A DNA stretch of 64,000 bases from Panorpa germanica. Its lineage: Eukaryota > Arthropoda > Insecta > Mecoptera > Panorpidae. Shown here in pieces: positions 1 through 13,700 of this stretch. Each line of letters starts with the position of its first letter. Positions within the stretch are counted from its first letter, which is position 1. The notes under the pieces were generated by a model. The model had not been told where the DNA came from. It was given only the letters and a program-made list of their open reading frames with translations, and did no database searches. A program made the translations under genes and the position numbers. Location of the stretch: positions 17,932,603 through 17,996,602 of the forward strand of contig OY783211.1 in NCBI GenBank assembly GCA_963678705.1. The letters run 5' to 3'.

Positions 1-1272
1 ATTTCCACCGGTCATGCAAACGTAATCGGAATTATTAATTTCATCGTTTAATTGGAGTTTATTTAAATTAGAACTTAATGATTGTGCTTGAGAGCTAGTT
101 ATCGAAGTCGAAGAAGGAATAGATGTTGGATACGATGTCATCACAGACTGTGACTGCGTGACAACACCTCCTGGGGCAGTAGTACGGTGGGTCGGAGAAT
201 TTGTGTGATAATATCTAGCAGATTGTGCCTCCACAGGGTTATGCCTCGTTGTAGCTGTCCTAGCATATTGCACAGGTGGTTGGTCGTATGAGGGAATGTA
301 TTGATTTCTTTGATTAACAGGACTGTACATGTTCTGATACCCGGTTGGATAAGGCGGCGGTTGTGGCAACATATTCACTCTAGGAGCAGGAACTTGTGGT
401 GAATTTGCCGGACTATTATTCGTAGATCTTTGATAATATCCTGCAGGAACCTGTGGGCCAGGTTGTGATCCATGTTGCCGTTGCATCATATCCTTAGCAT
501 GAACTTCCTGTAGATTTTCGTAAACTGGTGGAGCTTCACTAGCATCAGGTGGTAATGGAATGTATTTAGTGCCCATTGGAACTTGAGGTTGTGCTTTACG
601 ATAATTACACTCATATGGATTAGCATCAGATGCTGCTATACTAGCTCTAGGACTCGACAATCTTGAATCCGTTGGAGGTAAATAACCAGCATGGTAATAA
701 GGAGGCTGTGGTGTATTCCTAGCACCATAATAATCTAAATTTTCATAAAGTGGTGATGGTTTATTGCTGTATTCATAACTTGGTGGTCCTGCAGCTAGAC
801 TTGTACGAGGACTTCCTGAATTATGTGAAGATCCACTCAAACTTTGCGTAGGACTATGTCCTTGACCATATATCCCATTGTAATTTGTGTTTGCAATAGT
901 CTCAACTTGTTTTGGGGTAGCAAACTTTGAAGAAGCTATAATATTATTGCGCTCGTAAATTTTGTATTCTGTACTTGTTGGTTTTTGTGGAACCGCACCT
1001 CCTGCAGCACCAGCACCATCAACTACAAAACTCTCTATAGCCCCAACTCGCTGCTTACTTTGATATCTAGTTGGTGACTCTTGCAATGGATTAATAGGTG
1101 AATGCATTTCGAAATTACGATTATCGGAATGTGTAATTCTGCCATAAGTTGGGTTGGCATTCTCAGCAATTCTCATTTGTTGAAGTTTAAGTACATAATT
1201 TGGATCTGCACCGTTTTGAGACATAACTGTATTATTTTTATACCCGTTTAAAGAATCATTATAGGAACTCAT
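1..1272 (-). CDS. Partial N-terminal part of a Pro/Ser/Tyr-rich PPxY scaffold-type protein (possibly Ajuba/LIM family)
   Basis: An uninterrupted 424-codon reading frame starts with ATG at 1272 and leaves the window at base 1 without a stop or obvious intron. The product is low-complexity and rich in Pro, Ser, Gln, Asn and Tyr. It has four PPxY-type WW-binding motifs (PPSY near residue 163, PPYY near 190, PPVY near 248, PPPY near 305). There are two YENL motifs (176 and 251, SH2-binding type), two SPR(T/A)S(L/I)AA motifs (near 154 and 207), and YVCM near 417. No folded domain is visible, so the domains must lie beyond the window edge. This layout fits the disordered N-terminus of a junctional or Hippo-pathway scaffold. 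The insect Ajuba LIM protein is my best guess, from memory of the family only. LATS-type kinases also carry PPxY motifs, but the typical LATS N-terminus is absent. An in-frame ATG at residue 17 is a possible alternative start. Confidence 0.75.
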   Translation of the reverse strand, partial: MSSYNDSLNGYKNNTVMSQNGADPNYVLKLQQMRIAENANPTYGRITHSDNRNFEMHSPINPLQESPTRYQSKQRVGAIESFVVDGAGAAGGAVPQKPTSTEYKIYERNNIIASSKFATPKQVETIANTNYNGIYGQGHSPTQSLSGSSHNSGSPRTSLAAGPPSYEYSNKPSPLYENLDYYGARNTPQPPYYHAGYLPPTDSRLSSPRASIAASDANPYECNYRKAQPQVPMGTKYIPLPPDASEAPPVYENLQEVHAKDMMQRQHGSQPGPQVPAGYYQRSTNNSPANSPQVPAPRVNMLPQPPPYPTGYQNMYSPVNQRNQYIPSYDQPPVQYARTATTRHNPVEAQSARYYHTNSPTHRTTAPGGVVTQSQSVMTSYPTSIPSSTSITSSQAQSLSSNLNKLQLNDEINNSDYVCMTGGN

Positions 1273-2469
1273 TATTTTATTAAATAACAGATAAGGATTA
1301 TAATTTTATTTAAATGTCACCCATTACCAATACACCAATTTTTAAAAAAGAATAGCTAGAACAATAAAAAATATAACAAAACCAATTATTGTTATAAACT
1401 TATGACTCAAAATTAATCACAATTATTCATCACCGATTAAAACTTATTTTTCTTTTAAAAGTTATTCACTTTTCCTGTTTTTATAACTAATTTAAAAACA
1501 GAAAACGATAATAAAACCTGTATCTAGTTTTAAACAAATTTCAACTAAAACACAATAAATTATTTAAATATCTTGTAACCTTTAAATAAAAACAAATCAA
1601 TATTTAATGCACAAAACATTATATAACATACTTTTTGATGAATCACAAAAACTGCAGTTATTTTTAAGAATAAATCTTATAGAAATCATAAGAAACACAA
1701 GTCAAAGTCGTAAATATTATAATTTTAAGCACTCCTCAATAATCCTCAAGACTTTTGCTTTTAACAACTCCCAGAAACTCCTAGAGTTTTGAGAACGCAC
1801 CAACATTGACCGCTTATTACTCGTATTGAAACGAAAACATCCGAATAAATTTTATTACATTTCGCCGACATCTACAGGACAAGAGTACTACTTACAAGAT
1901 TCAAGGTTTGGCTGACCCTGTGGTTTGAATAAAGAATAGAAACGTCACAAAACACATGCATTTTATGTAATTTGTAATTTATAGAGATCGTAATTTTTAT
2001 AAATTAAATACATGCTACTAATACTTGATATGTTCTTGTATTTCTGAAAAAATTGTTTAATAATATATAAAAAATATCTGTAATTAGAAACAGCTACAAT
2101 TCATGTGAAGTTTATGTTATATTTTATCTTGCTATTAACCTAAAAAGAATGTTAAAAATAGCGTTTAATATATAGTGTATCATAAAATGATTTAATACGA
2201 TTTATTTATCATATCTGATTACTCTAACTGATAAGATAATGACCTATTTAAATATTTATCTCGAAAAACAAAAATATTGCACAATATAATAGAGAATACT
2301 CCTTGAAGTACTTGTTAATCTTAATAGTATTATATTTGCAGATAACATATAGAGTATTCTCTTCACAAATGTTTTGCAGTTATATTCAAACGCTTAATTA
2401 ACTATAACATTGAAAACTTAACCATCTTATTATAGCGTTATGTCTTAATAGTTAAGTCAGTATATAAAT
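1273..2469. promoter_or_regulatory. Divergent intergenic region between the PPxY gene and FOXRED1
   Basis: The two flanking genes are head to head, so this 1.2-kb AT-rich stretch must contain both promoters and 5' untranslated sequence. I see no coding potential beyond a chance frame of about 60 codons and no clear core-promoter consensus that I would place to the base. Confidence 0.5.
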
Positions 2470-4227
2470 ATGATCAGTTTCAAAACAACACGTCGTCTAA
2501 GCAGATTAGTGGTGAATAGGTTTTGTAGTACAAAAGGAAATGATAACCACTCCGGATTTGAGAATCCAATATCAAAAACTGCTAGAATATTATCTAAGGA
2601 TATAAAAAAAGGTATAAGCAACTTTAAATCTAGTATAGGTATTGTAAAAGATGACACTGCTACAGAACCTGCACATAAAGGTGAATTATTTCCTACACAT
2701 TGTGATGTTCTGGTTATTGGTGGCGGAGGTATTGGATCATCCATTGCTTATTGGCTAAAGGAAAGAGCAGGAGAAGGCTTAAGAGTTATCGTCGCAGAAA
2801 AGGATCCTTCGGTAATATAGATTGCAATATCAATTATACGTTTCTTATTGCAATTTAAGGAGTCTGTTGTATTTCAGTATTCTAAAGCATCTACGCCATT
2901 ATCAGTGGGTGGCCTGAGGCAACAGTTTTCACTTCCAGAAAATATTCAAATGGGTTTATATGGTGCTGAATTTCTTAGAAATATACATGATCATCTCGGA
3001 CCAGACATTAATGTAAACTTTACGCCTCATGGATATTTAATGCTTGCTACAGAACAAGGAGCTGAACAGCTCAAATTAAATCATGGTGTTCAGAAGGACC
3101 TTGGAGCTAAGAATGAGCTGTTACGACCAGAAGCTTTAAAGAAAAGATTTCCATGGATAAGCACAGAAGGAATAGAATTAGGTAGGTTCCTCCTTTCTTA
3201 AAATAAGAAAGGAATATTTGTATATAAATACATTTTTAGGTTGCCTTGGTTTGGAAAATGAGGGTTGGTTTGATCCATGGGCTCTACTTTATGGTTTAAA
3301 AAAACGATCTATAGAGCTTGGAGCTGAATATGTTACTGGCGAAGTTGCAGGCTTTGAATTTAGAAGACAAGGAGATATCCTTATGGATGGTATAGATCCA
3401 GGGAGTTATGAAGGAGTCAATAAAGCAGTAATTAAATTGGATAATGGAGAGACACAAACTATTAAATTTGCAATTTGTGTAATAGCGGCAGGCGCACAAT
3501 CAGGAGCTATCGCAAAATTAGCGAGAATTGGAACTGGGAAAGGAATGTTGAGTGTGCCTCTACCAGTAGAACCGAGGTAATAAAAAAACATATTTTAGCT
3601 TGATTAAAAGTAATAGTAAATAAATAAATTTTATTTTAGGAAGCGATTTGTGTATAGTTTTGATTGCCAAAGTGTTAGTCCACCAGGACTTAATACTCCT
3701 TTAACAATTGATCCTAATAATACATATTTTCGACGAGATGGATTAGGTGGTCGGTACATTGCAGGCAGATCTCCGCCACCTGATATGGAACCTTCTTGTG
3801 AAAATTTTGATGTAGATCATAATTATTTTGACGAACATGTGTGGCCAATGTTAGTTAGAAGAGTTCCCTGTTTTGAAGCTATTAAAGTTAGAAGTGCCTG
3901 GGCTGGATACTACGAATACAACACCTTCGACGCAAATGGAATCGTGGGACCACATCCTTATTATAATAATTTGTATATTGCAACAGGTTTTAGCGGACAT
4001 GGTTAGTATTTCTTTATTCTTCTTTTAATTTGAAATAGCATGTCTATTTTAATTTAAATAAATAATTCCTATTAACAATATGTACAGGTATTCAACAAGT
4101 ACCTGCAGTAGGTCGAGCAATTTCTGAAATGATATTGGATGTAGGTTTTCAGACTATTGATTTAACTAGATTAGGATTTGATAGATTAATATTGAACACA
4201 CCAATGAAAGAGAGTAATATTGTATGA
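2470..4227 (+). CDS. FOXRED1: FAD-dependent oxidoreductase domain-containing protein 1 (mitochondrial complex I assembly factor)
   Basis: Five exons join in frame: 2470-2811, 2878-3181, 3240-3576, 3640-4001 and 4088-4227. The coding length is 1485 nt, giving 494 aa, close to the human protein (about 486 aa). All introns are GT-AG and short (66, 58, 63 and 86 bp). The Arg-rich N-terminus ([17 protein letters not shown]) looks like a mitochondrial targeting peptide. The dinucleotide-binding motif [10 protein letters not shown] lies at residues 82-91. Further family signatures are [31 protein letters not shown] and [17 protein letters not shown], the last in the C-terminal FAD-contact region. 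The family is a DAO-fold flavoprotein needed for assembly of mitochondrial respiratory complex I; its substrate, if any, is not evident here. The gene looks intact. The kinesin gene starts 525 bp downstream on the same strand. Confidence 0.95.
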
Positions 4228-4752
4228 CGGTAAATATTCACCATTGGTGAATTTAAAAAATATTATAAAGTATAATACAAAGCTTAGATTTTAAAAATAA
4301 AGGCAGGATAAATAGCTGACTGAAAATTTTCTGAGATATTGTGCTATGTTCAAATAAATTGTATATATAAAATAAACTAAAAAGTCTTACATTTTAATAA
4401 AAATGTTATCTGAAAAGTTTAGAAAATTGTTATTATTTCTTTATGTTCTAAATAAATGTTTTATTTAAGTCTAAAACGCCATCTAGTTAAAACAGAAATA
4501 TTAATACCTTAGTCGCTAAAGAAGAAATCAACTGTCATATTTTTAAAATAAACCGGTCAACCTATTCAACTATCATCTACTATATCAGAAAAGTCAAACT
4601 GTTTCAGATTTTGTCGAATTTTAGAGTTTATGTATATATATAGTTAAATAAGTTAACTAATCTTAGTTGTGGTATTATTCTTTTGATTTAAAATTGATTA
4701 ATTTGGTTATCTATTTTATATAAGTTTTATATTTTGACGGTTAGATTTTAAA
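4228..4752. other. FOXRED1 3' region and kinesin 5' region
   Basis: Canonical AATAAA polyadenylation signals occur about 125 bp past the FOXRED1 stop (4353-4358) and again at 4371-4376. The rest is AT-rich and should hold the kinesin promoter and leader. No other coding sequence is seen. Confidence 0.5.
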
Positions 4753-7700
4753 ATGTCATCGAATAAAGTGTTCACTCCAATAAAATTAAAAAATAAAGAT
4801 ACTAAATTAGGATTATGTAAAGATAATTCAATTACACCTAGACAAATTTCAAAACGGCAAAATGTACTTGGTAGATCTTCAATGCAAGATCTTACGGACA
4901 CTACACATACTGAAGCAAAAAATCCAAATGTTAGTGACTCTGTTGTTCATACACAATCCAGGTTAGTACAAAATGAAATAAATCAATAAGAAATAATAAT
5001 TTACGATACGTAGTGCTTTCAATTTAAGCTTACTATATTTATTTTTAGGTTTTGTACACCGACTCGCTATCGGACTCCAAATTCTAAAATACTAACAGGC
5101 ACTCGTTCAAAATCAGCGACAACATTAAATACCATAAGTACACCGTTAACTGTACATCGGTCTGTCCCATCAACACCTGTAAACAGATTAAAAATAAAGA
5201 CCATGGCACCTCAAACTCCAGAATGTTATAATCGGGTTGTAATGGAAACACCTCGTCCGAAAAATATATTGAAACATGAAGATACCTTAGGGGAAGCTAG
5301 TAATTTGAATGTTGCAGTTCGTGTACGTCCAATGAATAGTAAAGAATTATCAACAGTTAGTGTTAGTAACATAGTGATTATTGATCAAAATGAAGTGACA
5401 GTCTTAGCTGGGACTTCTGCAGATTCTTCAGCAGGAGTTAGTCACAGTTTTGTTTATGATCAAGCATTCTGGAGTTGTGATCCCGAACAAAATAATTACG
5501 CGGATCAATTAACTGTGTTTAAGGGTGTAGCAATGCCTCTAATAGATAAAGCATTTGAAGGATACAACGCTTGTCTTTTTGCTTATGGACAAACAGGTTC
5601 TGGTAAAAGTTACAGTATGATGGGCATTGATAATGCAGCCGATGATTACGATGTTAGCAGTGAAAAAAGCGAGGCTGGTATTATTCCAAGGTTTTGCCAT
5701 GAATTATTTAGAAGAATAGAGGAGTTGGATAAATCCATTACAGCAACAGTCGAAGTCAGTTATTTCGAAATATATAACGAAAAAATTCATGATTTGTTAG
5801 CTGTGGGATTGGAAGGTTGTTCAAGAAAAGCTCCTTTAAAAGTGCGAGAGCATCCAGAACTAGGTCCATATGTTGTAGACTTAAGCACTCAGGCTGTAAA
5901 TTCACATATTGATCTACGTAAATGGCTAGCAGTAGGAAATAGTCAAAGAGCAACTGCTGCAACTGGTATGAATGATAAATCGTCTAGATCTCATTCAATA
6001 TTTAGTGTTGTCCTGAATTTATCTAGTAAAGAAGATGTTGAAGATAAACCTGGTGGTGTAAGAAGTAAAGTTAGTCTTGTGGATTTAGCCGGAAGTGAAA
6101 GAGTATCTTCTTCTTGTGCTAAAGGGCATACGTCTGTTATAAACAGTGGAGAAAGACTTCGCGAAGGTGTTAGTATCAATAAGTCATTACTGACTCTTGG
6201 TAAAGTGATTGCTTCTTTGGCTATGGATAACAGAAAGAATGGTCATATTTTTGTACCCTACAGAGAATCCGTTCTGACATGGTTATTAAGGGTAAGTTGA
6301 AAATAACAAATTGTATAACTTATTATACCTTCTAGATGACCGTAAATTATTAAAACCTTACATGAAATATTTAAATTCAAGTTATTAAAGGTTTATGATA
6401 GTAGATTCGTTTAAAATTATATTTCCATGACTTTAATTTCAGACGCTTCAAATTTGTACAATTATGAATTGTCCAATAAAAGTGGTGTGGTGTCCTTACT
6501 TTATAAATATATGATTTTCTTTATTGATTATCAAATATTCTTGCCTACCCGTACTTAACTAGTAAATGTAGCCACTGGAGTTAATACATTAACAAAATTT
6601 GGTCTATAATAAAATATTTTATAATAAATATAAAAGTATTAGATTTTAAATCTTGTTCCTCATTTTTATAACAGCTGCATGGCGTCAATGCATGCGTTCC
6701 AAAAACGTTGTTCTAAATGAAAAGTCTCTTTTGCAAGAGGATTATTAATTAATAGGCTATTAAAATTATTTAAAACAAATTTACAGAAAACACGTTAAAT
6801 TAATTTTTACAAAAAAAAAAAATACAATGATATTACAGATATTTTATAAATATTATAATATTGATATACATTTTAATTACAACATTCTATTTGTAATTGG
6901 TATATATAAAGGATAATTATAATTCTTTTCATAAAATGAATATTTTTTAAAACATTTGGAAAGAAGTAATATGATAAATAATAATTTTCTATTCAAATTT
7001 TAGTACAGCATATCAGAACCAAATTTAAATGGTCGTTGTTTAAGCGATATGTGACTGCATTTACAAAGATCCTTAATGCATCTGCAGGATACGCTTTTAC
7101 AAACTTTCTTCTTGTTTTTACTTATATCCTTTCCTGTAATTAAAAAGAAATAAATGGCGTATCACTTCATATATTTTATTTAATAATCTTCTTTTTATTC
7201 CTTTATCAAAGAATCAATTTTACGAATATCTTGAATTCGTAATAATTATTTATTATAGTAATTAAAAATTTATATCAAAATTTCATACCTTGTATCGAAC
7301 TGGTTTTTCGAAAACCGTTGTTTTTAAATTTTTTCCACATTTTATAATTGTATTTCTCTTAACGTTTGAATAATAACTTATAAATATTAGGACTCTTCCA
7401 ACTTTATGTATAGCTACATAGGTTTGGTTACATCGATACTTTCTTATCAACTATATTTATCTGTAAATAATTCTTTTGTTTATATAGGTAAATTTTTCGT
7501 TTCCATGCATTTCAAATGAGAAATACATTCGGGTGCAAAAATCACTAAATTTGTAAGGGGATACATATTAATGCTAGATTGTTCTGGAAAAAATTAAAAA
7601 GAAAGTACATATTCATATTATGATAATATTTTCTGTTCTTCCGGCTTATAAACTATTCTATTCATTCTCTATGTATAGTAAATAAAGATTTCTCCCTTAA

Positions 7701-10700
7701 GTTTTATTAAAATTAATGTTTTTGAACTTGTATTTTCGTAATTGCAATAAAAGCATATTTGAAAGTTTCACGTAAATTAATAATTATATTCATCAACTTC
7801 AATGATTAAAATAGAAGCGTGTGCAACCGAGAAATTGCGTCGTATTTTTATAGTGGTGTGTTTGTCTGTTTTAATAATAATAACAGTTTTTTTCCTTTCG
7901 ACTACAAAGGTCACGAGTCTAAGACACGATATCGATTCAGAAAAAATCTTTGTACTTTTGATAATTTTATTGTTTCATATTTAAATGACCGAAAATTTGA
8001 TTACGTATTATCATCTATGGATTTCATTGGACTTAGCATTGAAATAGGCTAACGTTAAATAAATTAAATTTAAAAGAAATTTAGCATTACATACGAACTG
8101 TTGTAAGAACTGTGCTAATGGCCTGACAAATAATTTGGCTTAGCCAAACATTTATTGATTCAATATTTTAGAATTTTATTCAAAGTTACGTTTCTTAATT
8201 AAAAAAATTAGCAGAGCTCTATGCGACACATCCCTCTCTATACATATTATTATTTACAATTACTTATAATAATTAATTGTTATTACCTATAACAATTTGC
8301 AAAAAATTGATTGATGTATTGTTAAATGTTCTTATAATGTTAATTTTAAATAGTTTGAACAGCCTTATTTTTGTTTTTTCCGTAGCTAACAGGAAATATG
8401 ATATTTGTTTGTTACCACAATTAACAAATTGTGGTTGAAACTTTTGCGTTTCTTTTTAAAAATTATCAGAACCTTCAATATTACATTTAGTAACCTTTAA
8501 CAAAATATGTGCCCTTTCCGGTGCCGTACCATCAACTTGGTGTAAAGTCTACAAATGGACTCCCTCTAATATTGTTTTTAAAGACTCTGGCTGTTGCAGC
8601 TTCCTCCACTCAGATTCATTGATGATTATTTACAATAATTAAACTTAATCCTTTCTGTGCATGTATATCATATCATTCTATTTTGTACAGAAGATCTTGC
8701 GAATCCTATAAAGAAAATTTGAAACAAAAGTTTAAAGTGCCGTTAGGTACGTTGCATCTTATCAGGCGAGAATTTTATATAAATTGTCATCATTTGATAT
8801 ATTGTATTTCTTACATACGAATAAAAAAAGAATATTGTAGTTTTTGTTTTTTAACGAAAAAAGAATATTTTACGTTTTTGTTCCGAACAATAGCTAAGGT
8901 CAAAAACAAGGTTATTTTACAACGAAAACATTAGCCTTGAGCATTTGTATCGATGAAATACTTAATAAAAAAATAAGATTTAAAATACGTGTACAATTTT
9001 AAGTCTTTTGGTTTTGTCATGGCCATTCGATCAGCTTGAATCGTGATAAAACGGCAAAGAGATTCAATAAATTTTTTTAACTATTTACATTTTTTATCTA
9101 TAAAATTTGTTATGTAAATACAATTCTCCACTTCTTTTATACAGAATTATATTTGACGCAGTTATTAAAGTGTGTATGACATACTAAAAATTATTGAGAA
9201 ATTAGATTATCTCTGAAATTCTGGAAATTAATTTATTCCTTATCAAAAATTATTTCATGGTATACATTTTTTTTAATGTAGCAAAGCGTTAAAGTATGGC
9301 GCTGATAGTCGAACACGAAGACATGAATATCTTTTATATACATTTAACTTTTTTCGACTACTTGCAGAAGTTAATGAAACTGCGAAACATAAGAACAGCG
9401 GTTCTAATAAAACAAAGTAAAATTTTAATTGTTAAATATAATGTTTATTATGTAGTAAAAACGTTCCTTTGCTGTCAATTTATTTAATACATAGCATTAA
9501 CATAAAAAGACGAAACATTTGATATATAATAAAAGAAAAAATACATTGTTCTTATAAGAAACTTTAAAGTTTGAAATTACCTAAAAATTACATTTTCACA
9601 AAAGGAAATAATTTTAGGTCAATTTATAACTTAAGAGTAAAAATTTGACTCTTTAAGAAACAGGGTATTAATTTCCTTTTTAAGTTTTGCTAAACCTAAG
9701 TTATTATAAAAATATTATGCATTATCCCGATTAAAGAAAGTAAAATAAAATTAAAATCGCAAATTACATTTATAAATTGAATCACTTATTTAATTTTATA
9801 AATATTGTACTATTTACTTGTACACGAATTTTTAATAATAACTTTTATTTATTTAATTCTTATGCGTTAAATGTAAGAACAGTTATTGGAGTTCAACTAC
9901 CTCGTTATGATCTTCCATTTAAATTTATCTAAAATTAAATAACCATACATTTCAAAATATTATAATACGTTTGCCATAGTTTAATTTGCGCTTTCAATTT
10001 TACTTAAAAAGTTTAAAATAAATACTATACATATACTATTATTAGTTAAGCTATAAAAATGATTTTACGTAAATCTATCCTTAACTTAATTGGAGGATTT
10101 CTTAAATATCTTTTAATCAATAAATCTTGAAAAAATATAAATGGTTTATTCACTGGAATAATTTTAAATCTTTGAATATTATGTTTTAACCTTTCTTTTC
10201 CTAATGCTGTAATGTAAGAAATCATTTATTCTTAAATATATTTTATAATTGTAAATGGAAGCCGCTCCTTTCTAATTAAAGCACTAATTATTATTTAAAA
10301 TGTATCTTTATAATATTGCCTAATTACGTCAGTCGTGAACGAAGGTCTTTACAAAAAGTTTCATTTTTACAGTCTTTTTTTTATATTCTACAAAACATTC
10401 TTACATGTTTTCATTTATATTCTTTTAACAATTACGCAAAGTAACGATTTAAATTTTGTGTATTTGTGTAAATATTTGCTATATCGGAGATATTGGTTAG
10501 GAAAATTTTGTCTAATTAGACATTTTAAACACACTTAATTTGCTTCAGCTGTGTGAGATTCTACAAAGTTTTATAAATGCTTCTCACAGTTCATATTTCA
10601 TTCAAGTAACGAGTGTATTTTAGAAATCCTCAGTGAAATATTGACTTTTTTTTTCAACTGATGGAATCGCTATACCAGCATCTGTAGCTCTGCGAATATA

Positions 10701-13700
10701 GAAAAATATTTATGTCCATGTCTTTGGTTTAAACCAATTTACAATGCGTGCTTGCCACTGTGTAGACTGTATTTTCTTACAAAAGAGATCAAATTATGAA
10801 AATCTTAAGACCTAAAATTGCAACTAACTTTCCGTAATAATTATCGAAACTTGCAGCTTATGAATTATGATTATCATTAATATTTTTGATTGTTTTTTCT
10901 TATTTATATAAAAAAATAAAAATCTTATTTAGTATTCAGTAAAATTAAAAATAAATAGTACGTGTTAAGTTAATAATATTATAAAATGTAAGTTTAAGAA
11001 GTAGCTGCTTATTTTTCAGTGGTAGTATTATTAGTTTGTTCAGTCTCATGCTCTTCCTGATGTTCATGTTCTTCAGTGATGCAGTTGTTCATCTGGTTAG
11101 CTTTTCCTTTCATGTACAAACCCAGAGGACGGCGTTTCTGTTCTTTGCAGAACGGACAATTTTTACCGTTTGTAACAACAATTGTTGGCTGCTTTCGTGG
11201 CTGTTGTTTTTCTACAACGAAACATAAAACGTAAGCACAAGAATAAATACTCGCATAATCATAATAAAAGCAATTCCCACCATGAATTCTATTTTACTAT
11301 ATAGATAGATTTATATTTTTATACATTTTAGAACTACAATTTTATTGTTTACTTAAGAAGCACATTCTTAAATAACAGCTGATTTGTCATATTTCTGTTA
11401 TCTTTGTTAATATATATTGTTGTAAAATATTTCAATATAATCAGAATAATTGTTATTAAGTAAATTTACATAATAGATGCTTGATTAAATATTGTAATTA
11501 TTTTAAAACAAATATTTTCCTAGTAAATTACATTATTATTTTAAAATGTATGTCAATAACAAACTATTTAAATTTGATGATGGAAAAAGTTGAAGGTTGC
11601 ATTGGCACAAGCTCAATTCAATAAGAATATAAAATAGATCTTTGTTGTAACGAGTACACTAAGTTTTGCCTTATTTCACGTTTCTACTAAACTTTGGAAA
11701 TTCACTTAAATAATGTAAAAACAAAATTGTTTATGAACCAAGTTAATTTTAATTACTTCATCTCTTTAAAATAATTTGGGACATGCTGTGTAAACGTGCA
11801 AAGTTTTATATCTTTTTTAAATCTGTTTATCTTTGAAAACAAAGGTTTCTTTAGATAGAAGATATTATAATTCTAGTTATCAATCTAATACATACAAATA
11901 TTAAAGATATGTTAATTGTATGTCTTATAATCAAAGTAAGATGATTACTAAAGAAAATTTAAATCCTCGAAATACTCTTAATTAATTAATTTGACCTTTA
12001 ATTATACAAGATTGCTGACCACTCATTTGGATAAACTTTCACAATTATTTTAATTACTAATTGAATAAATTATTGTCAATTTCTCAATGACCCATTATGA
12101 CACATGAGGCGACCCCCATTAACACATCGCAATTTTTTTTTATTAGTAATTTCCTGAATTACTTTTAAACTGTGGTGCATAATTATGAATAGTACTTTTA
12201 AATCATTGGGTTGTGCACTATTTTATTTTATGCAATATTTTCATACATTATTACATCCGAAATGTTCACGCGGAACACTGCTACATTATAAAAGGGATCC
12301 CCGAATACATTACATGCTTGTTCATTTGTTTACCAATTATGAGCCCCCGGACATACATGTGATTTGTGTTTTTTTGAAAAATTAAAAAACTGACGGATGT
12401 TTAAAAGTTTATCATCGGTGGCATAGCGATTTAACTTTATAAAAAGAAGGTGTGTCTTGTTTACAATTTGGTTTTGTTTACTGTCTCTAAAAGCAACTGC
12501 TGCGTTTTCTGTTCACTAGATATTGCGTATTTATATACATAGGTATATCCGACCATGGTCACGTATCGCGTTGTATATTTTAATACTCATGCCAGCAGAA
12601 CTGGCCTGCCAATAAACCCTGACCATTTTAACACGCACTAATGATTGCCGGAGCTAGAAAGTTATTTAGGACATGGATACTAAAAATAACTACAACAGAG
12701 TAATCAGTACAACCAATGTAATATAAATATTGTTTTCCTTTAACTATATTTACATAAACATTATATAACATATGCTGTTATCACTAATTCCTAATTCACG
12801 TTGTAGCATTCAGTGAAATAATTTTGATGATTTAATCTTTTTTTAAAATAGATTTATATTTATCTAAATATATATGGCATACAGTATGGTTTATCGGTTT
12901 AAATATTCCATTATGTTTTATAAGTAATTTAATCCTACTCAAGCAACTAAACAAATGACAAGATTATGACACAAAAATAAAAGCTAAATATTACTGATAT
13001 AAACCGGCAAACCACTCTGTATTAATATTTACAGATACATTTACGTAATATTTAACTTATTTGAGTTTTAACGATAATAAGAAATTATTATCTAAATAGT
13101 AGAGTAAAAGCAAATATGAAATAAAATGTTTATTATCTGGAGAATTCTTTTAAGCTATAGCCTTCATGTTATTCAAATAACCTTGGCGATAGTTCCACTA
13201 ACTGTCTAGAGTAGTAGCCACAGGTGACTAATTATATTTTATTTCAATAACAGAATTAAAACGAAATTCTTATAAAATTCTAAGAATTAAATATGAGTTG
13301 GGCTGATGACTCTTCGATGCTAGACTCGCTGAATCGTTCGTTCTCGAAAGTCTGATGCCTGTCTGACTGGGTGTGGCAAGCTAGAAGTTGGTTTACAGAA
13401 TATACACATGGCACACTCGTATTATACAGTCACGTCAACAGCGATGACGCAAATTAAATATGTATAAACAATGCAAAAAACATTTGACTGACAAAAAGAA
13501 TCATAACAATATGTACATATTATAAGAAGTGATACGATATCATTGTTACTTGAATTGAGTAGTATAATATCGTAGTAAAATATTGCGACAATGTAAAACT
13601 AAATACATAGTTTTATACGTATTGTATTTATATTTACTTTATATAAAATTAAATAGCCTTTTGTAAAACACGCAATTTCATATGATGTATTATTTAAAAA

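Noticed and set aside
2457-2744. 95-codon minus-strand frame opposite FOXRED1 exon 1
   Set aside because: Antisense shadow of a well-supported coding exon.
13291-13450. Higher-GC patch with a short minus-strand peptide beginning MCIFCKP
   Set aside because: Only about 29 codons, no splice partners in phase; the CxxC is likely coincidence.
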